A stretch of DNA of 39,098 nt from the NCBI GenBank assembly GCA_018062315.1, contig JAGOSM010000013.1, forward strand, positions 1 to 39,098, written 5' to 3'. The number at the start of each line of letters is the position of its first letter. The stretch's first letter is position 1. A model generated the notes under the pieces. The model ran no database searches. It saw only the letters and a list, made by a program, of their open reading frames with translations, and had not been told where the DNA came from. This DNA comes from Simkaniaceae bacterium. GTDB lineage: Bacteria > Chlamydiota > Chlamydiia > Chlamydiales > Simkaniaceae. A program made the position numbers and the translations under genes. Shown piece by piece: positions 35,295-39,098 of this stretch.

Positions 35295-35626
35295 GCACCA
35301 TTTTTGGAAAAATTCTTCGGGGCGAGCTACCCGCAAATATTGTCTACGAAAATCCCCACCTCATCGTCATCAAAGACATTCATCCTGTAGCTCCCGTCCA
35401 TCTTCTGATCATTCCCCGTAAAGAAGTACCTTCCATCCAATTTCTCCTCGAAAAGGACCTTCCTCTCATGCAAGAAGTCGTAAAAGCCGCGCAACATGTT
35501 GCAAAGCAATTCGAAGTAGATGATGGGTATCGTTTACTGACGAATCATGGAGAAGATGCGGGTCAAACTGTATTCCATCTCCACTTCCATTTAATTGGAG
35601 GAAGAAAACTAGGTCCCCTCGCCTAA
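35291..35626 (+). CDS. HIT-family nucleotide hydrolase (HINT type)
   Basis: A 111-residue histidine-triad protein. The active-site triad is HLHFHLI in QTVFHLHFHLIGG, where the middle His of HxHxH is the nucleophile for hydrolysis of nucleoside phosphoramidates or aminoacyl-AMPs. The strand VHLLIIPRKEVPSI is also typical. The ATG overlaps the MYG1 stop by 4 bp (ATGA), so translation is coupled. No signal peptide: a cytosolic enzyme, unlike the second HIT protein at 37264. The stop overlaps the convergent DUF1207 gene by 4 bp. Confidence 0.9.
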   Translation: MSTIFGKILRGELPANIVYENPHLIVIKDIHPVAPVHLLIIPRKEVPSIQFLLEKDLPLMQEVVKAAQHVAKQFEVDDGYRLLTNHGEDAGQTVFHLHFHLIGGRKLGPLA

Positions 35627-36762
35627 AATCCGTAGGATAATCCGAACATAAAGTAGTCGGACGTCTCTTTAAAGAATTGCCCTTCAGAATATCCGTTATG
35701 ATACCCAATGAAGAATCGAAATTTGCGACCTATCCCTTGAAGTTTACTCCACTCATACCCGAGCATCCCAGTAAAATCCATGCGATAATTCATCTCTTGC
35801 CAAAGACGCACATTTAAAGCGAGAAAGCCTGTGCCATAGAGTTGGTGATAAAAACTTCTTTTTCCCAAAGCTCGGAGCTCACTTCCAAATTCAAAATAAA
35901 GAGGCTTGATGGGAAATGACGTATCGCTGTTATACACCACTCCAGGGCCAAAGTAAAACCGCAATCCATCTGTAACCTGGTAATTCGCAAAAATATCAAT
36001 CGCCTCAATACTAGGATTGACCCGCTTTACATTGGGATGGTATTTCATATACTCATCCCCCAAGTGACATGATTGGTGATAAATTCGAAATCGGAAAGCC
36101 CAATTATCAAAAGCAAGAGAAACAGGGAATCCAATCAAAAAGGAAGTGTTTACAAGCTCGGACCATTCACCGCATCGGTGTTTAACCCACATATTAAATA
36201 CGGACCAAACCCCTGCTGTAATTCCAACCTGTACAGCAGCTCCAATACTTCCCACATTACGCCATCTATAGATAGGGAAAGTATCCCCATAAGATACTGC
36301 AACTGATTTTTGACCTAATACCGTATCTCCAAAACGGGCTTGCGCCGAATACATGGGTTCTCTTGGATCACCCAAAATAGGCTGAAATAATAAAGTAGAT
36401 TGAGGAAGCCAAACTCCTGAAATTTTACTGACTTCTTTTTTTTCCCTTTCAGAAAATTCTTTTGGAGGGGTTCCTTCGCCCTTATGCACATCTTTAACCC
36501 CAGGAACATCTTTCACAAAGGCAATAATACTATTGCGTGTGAGTCGGTTTTCTGGAAGATTATAAAGATAAACGTGCTGATCCTTGACATCGACAAGGAT
36601 ATTAAACTCGTAATAATGAGCATTAACAAGAGCTTGTATATATCCTTCAAGATAAGTATCGTCGGCCGTTTCGGTATGTTCAGTAGGAACGGTATCTGAC
36701 CTGGAAAGTCCCTCTCCATAAAGAGATAATGAACACACTATTGAAACAAGTGACCACCTCAT
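35623..36762 (-). CDS. DUF1207-type outer-membrane-like protein with BON-like N-terminus
   Basis: About 379 aa. Signal peptide MRWSLVSIVCSLSLYGEG, then a region (about residues 37-92, YLEGYIQALVNAHYYEFN to FVKDVPGV) resembling a BON domain, then a strand-rich part with family-like motifs: GDPREPMYSAQARFG, VSYGDTFPIYRW, VQVGITAGVWSVF and FRIYHQSCHLGDEYM. These match the DUF1207 family, and the alternating aromatic strands and terminal FMFGLSYGF suggest an outer-membrane beta-barrel. The frame continues upstream to 36855, but the signal peptide at 36762 fixes the start. Function unknown. Convergent with the HIT gene. Confidence 0.65.
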   Translation of the reverse strand: MRWSLVSIVCSLSLYGEGLSRSDTVPTEHTETADDTYLEGYIQALVNAHYYEFNILVDVKDQHVYLYNLPENRLTRNSIIAFVKDVPGVKDVHKGEGTPPKEFSEREKKEVSKISGVWLPQSTLLFQPILGDPREPMYSAQARFGDTVLGQKSVAVSYGDTFPIYRWRNVGSIGAAVQVGITAGVWSVFNMWVKHRCGEWSELVNTSFLIGFPVSLAFDNWAFRFRIYHQSCHLGDEYMKYHPNVKRVNPSIEAIDIFANYQVTDGLRFYFGPGVVYNSDTSFPIKPLYFEFGSELRALGKRSFYHQLYGTGFLALNVRLWQEMNYRMDFTGMLGYEWSKLQGIGRKFRFFIGYHNGYSEGQFFKETSDYFMFGLSYGF

Positions 36763-36881
36763 GTTTTCTTCATACAAACTACTCAACAAAAAATCAACCC
36801 CTATCGCAAAATTTTTAAAATTTTGATTGAGTCTTTCATGAAATATAAGCTTCATTTATTATATTAAAAAAAGGAGTAAAA

Positions 36882-37277
36882 ATGTCTATATATCAATTAT
36901 CTCAATCAGCTGAATTAATCATTAATTCTATTCCATTAAATGATACAGAAAAGAGTAATGTCAGAGCTTGCATTCACAAATATACAAAACCTAGAAATAC
37001 TAGTGACCAATTTTCCTGGGCGATATACCGGATAACTGAATTTGTAAAATCTTTTTTTGGCATTTCTGACTGGGAAAAAACGAAATCAACCGTTCACAAT
37101 TCTCTTCTTATCCTCTGCACGACAGACACAGACCGAAAGGTTGCCAAATTATTAACAGTTAAATATTTAAAAGCTTGTTCACAAGCGCATGAACTCGACC
37201 TCCCTGTCGATGCAAGTTTCAGAGCTGCACTAGATCGCATACTCCCTCAACGTTTTCTAATGCCTACTCGGACATAA
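36882..37277 (+). CDS. Hypothetical protein, 131 aa
   Basis: A 131-residue soluble protein of unknown family, mostly helical by composition, beginning MSIYQLSQSAELIINSIP, with no signal peptide or transmembrane segment. The start is secure: AAGGAG lies 6 bases before the ATG. The 119-bp upstream region is AT-rich with several weak -10-like hexamers (TATAAG 36844, TATATT 36860) and an AAAATTTTTAAAATTTT run. The 3' end overlaps the convergent exported HIT gene by 14 bp. Lineage-specific; no function proposed. Confidence 0.65.
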   Translation: MSIYQLSQSAELIINSIPLNDTEKSNVRACIHKYTKPRNTSDQFSWAIYRITEFVKSFFGISDWEKTKSTVHNSLLILCTTDTDRKVAKLLTVKYLKACSQAHELDLPVDASFRAALDRILPQRFLMPTRT

Positions 37278-37761
37278 CAATCTCTCGCATTCTCTCTGTC
37301 GTTAGCTCCATTTCCTGAAGTGAAATGGGGCTTTTCAAATTATTGAGTAACATTTTAGCCATGAGTGCAACCCCTGAATTTTCCCCTTCCTTTCTAGGGA
37401 TATAGTGAAAATGGACATGGGGAACTGTTTGCCCTACTTCCTTCCCATTTTTCTGAAGGAGCAGATAGGAAATCGTCTTAAATTCTTGACTGACAACGCC
37501 ATTAATTTTTTTGATAACATGCCCCATTTCAACCATTTCCTCATCAGAGAGCATTTCAAATCGTTCGACGTGCCGTTTTGGGATAATTAACACATGTCCC
37601 GGCAAAACAGGCCTGTGAGTACAAAGAGCTAATACAAACTCCCCTTCATAGAAAGTTTGCTTTTCAAGAATTTTGGGATCACAAAAAGCGCAGTATGGCT
37701 CAGCACCTAAAGAAACAATCCAGCATCCAAAAAATAAAATCATCCCTTGTATTTTCAACAT
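37264..37761 (-). CDS. Exported HIT-domain protein
   Basis: A 165-residue HIT protein with a signal peptide (MLKIQGMILFFGCWIVSLGA), so it should act outside the inner membrane, which is unusual for this nucleotide-handling family. The core begins YCAFCDPKILEKQ, where the CxxC with the later His resembles the zinc site of HINT/GalT-type members. The catalytic triad HVHFHYI (TVPHVHFHYIPRK) is intact. The ATG at 37776 adds five residues; Met at 37761 with GGGG 4 bases upstream fits the signal peptide better. It overlaps the convergent 36882 gene by 14 bp. Confidence 0.8.
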   Translation of the reverse strand: MLKIQGMILFFGCWIVSLGAEPYCAFCDPKILEKQTFYEGEFVLALCTHRPVLPGHVLIIPKRHVERFEMLSDEEMVEMGHVIKKINGVVSQEFKTISYLLLQKNGKEVGQTVPHVHFHYIPRKEGENSGVALMAKMLLNNLKSPISLQEMELTTERMREIVMSE

Positions 37762-37804
37762 ATTCCCCATATACATAGGTTAGTATATAACAAGGAATCT
37801 AATC

Positions 37805-37996
37805 ATGCTAAAAAAAAATATCGGGAACCCAGGCCGTCTTTTAAGAGGAAGTATCGGAATACTTCTCCTTGGTTATGCTCTATGGCAGGGAAGTTGGATA
37901 GCGGGTTTTTTTGGACTATTTACGTTATTTGAGGCCATAGCCAGCTGGTGTCTTTTTTATCAGCTTATTGGGAAAAATAGCTGCCCGCGAAAGTAG
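37805..37996 (+). CDS. DUF2892 (YgaP-like) small membrane protein
   Basis: A 63-residue protein of the YgaP-type transmembrane domain family: KNIGNPGRLLRGSIGILLLG, a second hydrophobic helix (GFFGLFTLFEAIASWC) and the family end YQLIGKNSC. Two helices, inner membrane. In other bacteria the domain is often fused or linked to rhodanese; none is seen here. AAGGA lies 9 bases before the ATG. Divergent from the exported HIT gene, convergent with the His-rich gene. Role unknown. Confidence 0.8.
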   Translation: MLKKNIGNPGRLLRGSIGILLLGYALWQGSWIAGFFGLFTLFEAIASWCLFYQLIGKNSCPRK

Positions 37997-37999
37997 ATC

Positions 38000-38335
38000 T
38001 TATTTATGTCCCCCTCCGTGGCCACCGCCACCATGGTCTCCTCTATGCTCTCCCCCACCACCGCCACGGCGATCACTTCGATCATCCCTACGATCATGTC
38101 GATGATCCCCATGATGATCACCGTCATGCCTGTAGTTGCGATTCCAGTCATTGTAATCATCCTCGTTGTCGAACCAAATTCCATAATAAATTCCGGGTCC
38201 AATCCAGATTTGTTCATTCTCTATATACTCTTCATTGTACTCCTCTGTTTCCTCATGGGAAGAGCCTGATTGAGAATTGTTATTTTGGCTTGCTGCAGAG
38301 AGCATCTGTGTTGTAAGTAAAAGTATCGGTATCAT
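38000..38335 (-). CDS. Exported His/Asp/Arg/Gly-rich protein
   Basis: A 111-residue protein with a signal peptide (MIPILLLTTQMLSAAS), a Ser/Asn/Glu-rich segment, an aromatic block (IWIGPGIYYGIWFDNEDDYN) and a low-complexity tail of about 45 residues with many His, Asp, Arg and Gly (HDGDHHGDHRHDRRDD, then GGGGG and GGGHGGGHK). The tail may bind metal ions or polyanions; that is inference. The ATG at 38335 has AAGGA 7 bases upstream; the TTG at 38338 is not needed. No family recognised. Confidence 0.65.
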   Translation of the reverse strand: MIPILLLTTQMLSAASQNNNSQSGSSHEETEEYNEEYIENEQIWIGPGIYYGIWFDNEDDYNDWNRNYRHDGDHHGDHRHDRRDDRSDRRGGGGGEHRGDHGGGGHGGGHK

Positions 38336-38389
38336 CAAATATTTCCTTTAATTGCATTTATTTATATATAAAAATTATTTTTATGGCAA

Positions 38390-39094
38390 TCAGTTTCTCT
38401 TTACATAATCCTCTATCACTTGCATTGACCCGGGCACTATCTCCCCCCCCACTTCTGATGGAACATAATCTTCCACGAGAACAATAGCAGCCCCTGTTAT
38501 GACCACCCCTTCCCCCTCAGGCTCCTCTCTAACATAGTTTTCAGTAATCTCCGGAAGGCGGATGTATGTTTTTGCTTTGAAACCCTGCAGGTGATAAATG
38601 AGATTAGTGATCATTTTGGTGATGAAATGGGATCCCTTTTCCACTGCCGCAGTCACCTGTTTTGGTATGACAGGTTGAATTGCAGTAAAAAAAAGGAGGT
38701 GGTGCATGATTGCAATGAGTTGAATTTCTTCTATATCATCAAGAGGTTCTTTATTTGTTGAACTATCTACCGCTCTTGAGATGATAAAAGCAGCATAGGG
38801 CTTTAAGTGAATCGCGATCATTTTTTCAATAAATTGAAGATGGGATGTGGGATAAACAGCTCTGCCGGTAAGCGCAAGACCCATCTTCTGTAAATTTGTA
38901 CTAATCACCTGAGTTAATTCTGCAAGATGAGCTTCACTCCAAATGGCATTCTTTCCAAAACATTCCATGCCCTTAGAAGCAAAGATTGAATCCTTCACAA
39001 TCATATCTTGAAGTGATTCTTGGAGCCCTTTGGTAAGTAGATCGATTTCTAATTTCTCATCTTTTTGCATAAAAAGATCATACAATCGAGCCAT
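38390..39094 (-). CDS. Hypothetical protein, 234 aa, possibly continuing past the window
   Basis: Starts MARLYDLFMQKDEKLEIDLL at ATG 39094, but the frame stays open to the window edge (codon TTA at 39097-39095), so the real start may lie outside. No family recognised. The body is helical with hydrophobic stretches (LIAIMHHLLFFTAIQPV). The C-terminal 55 residues contain a short repeat: VVITGAAIVLVEDYV and EIVPGSMQVIEDYV. No signal peptide is visible in the present start. Same strand as the His-rich gene, 54 bp upstream of it. Confidence 0.5.
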   Translation of the reverse strand: MARLYDLFMQKDEKLEIDLLTKGLQESLQDMIVKDSIFASKGMECFGKNAIWSEAHLAELTQVISTNLQKMGLALTGRAVYPTSHLQFIEKMIAIHLKPYAAFIISRAVDSSTNKEPLDDIEEIQLIAIMHHLLFFTAIQPVIPKQVTAAVEKGSHFITKMITNLIYHLQGFKAKTYIRLPEITENYVREEPEGEGVVITGAAIVLVEDYVPSEVGGEIVPGSMQVIEDYVKRN

Positions 39095-39098
39095 TAAT

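Noticed and set aside
1-39098. CRISPR array, rRNA, phage genes or complete insertion sequence
   Set aside because: No regularly spaced repeats, no rRNA-like sequence, and no transposase, integrase or phage structural proteins were recognised.

Overview
The window is a stretch of chromosome from a member of the phylum Chlamydiae, most likely an environmental, Parachlamydia/Simkania-type lineage rather than the genus Chlamydia. The reasons are gene content and order. The block infA - tRNA-Thr - tuf - tRNA-Trp - secE - nusG - rplK - rplA - rplJ - rplL - rpoB - rpoC - (kinase) - tal - small unknowns - V-type ATPase E/DUF2764/A/B/D/I/K matches the order known from Chlamydia trachomatis (CT304-CT323, read in reverse). 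The linked pairs CT573/pepP (HEAT protein plus aminopeptidase P) and CT385/CT386 (HIT plus MYG1) are also present. Between these conserved blocks lie lineage-specific genes: small exported proteins, inclusion-membrane-like proteins, an unusual protein kinase and a short mobile element. The DNA is moderately AT-rich and gene-dense, with many 1-50 bp gene overlaps.

Layout. 1-3.5 kb: the 3' part of a Bcr/CflA-type drug efflux transporter, a Dabb-domain protein, a lipoprotein, a Nudix hydrolase and a 451-aa orphan with a good promoter. 3.5-12.2 kb, minus strand: fumarase C and a complete V-type ATPase operon (E, DUF2764, A, B, D, I, K). The K subunit carries the set of residues that bind Na+ in Enterococcus NtpK. 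12.2-14.2 kb, plus strand: six small genes, at least four of them predicted exported, membrane or lipoproteins. 14.3-16.3 kb: transaldolase and a eukaryotic-like protein kinase that lacks the usual VAIK lysine but has a lysine in the glycine loop, as in WNK kinases. 16.3-28.9 kb, minus strand: the transcription/translation cluster rpoC to infA with two tRNAs.

28.9-31.5 kb, plus strand: SufE, two tandem paralogous membrane proteins resembling Inc proteins, and TsaC. A 161-bp MITE-like palindrome with 22-bp terminal inverted repeats and a 7-bp target duplication sits exactly at the tsaC/pepP junction. 31.5-34.3 kb, minus strand: pepP and a HEAT-repeat exported protein. 34.4-39.1 kb: MYG1 and a HIT hydrolase (plus strand), a DUF1207 outer-membrane-type protein with a BON-like N-terminus, an orphan, an exported HIT protein, a DUF2892 membrane protein, a His/Asp/Gly-rich exported protein, and a protein that may continue past the window edge.

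Together the window covers core information processing (RNA polymerase, elongation factor, ribosomal proteins), ion-coupled energetics (V-ATPase), central carbon metabolism (fumarase, transaldolase), and a set of envelope or host-interface candidates. No CRISPR array, rRNA, phage or complete insertion sequence was seen. All functional calls rest on motif and family recognition by eye; no database search was run.
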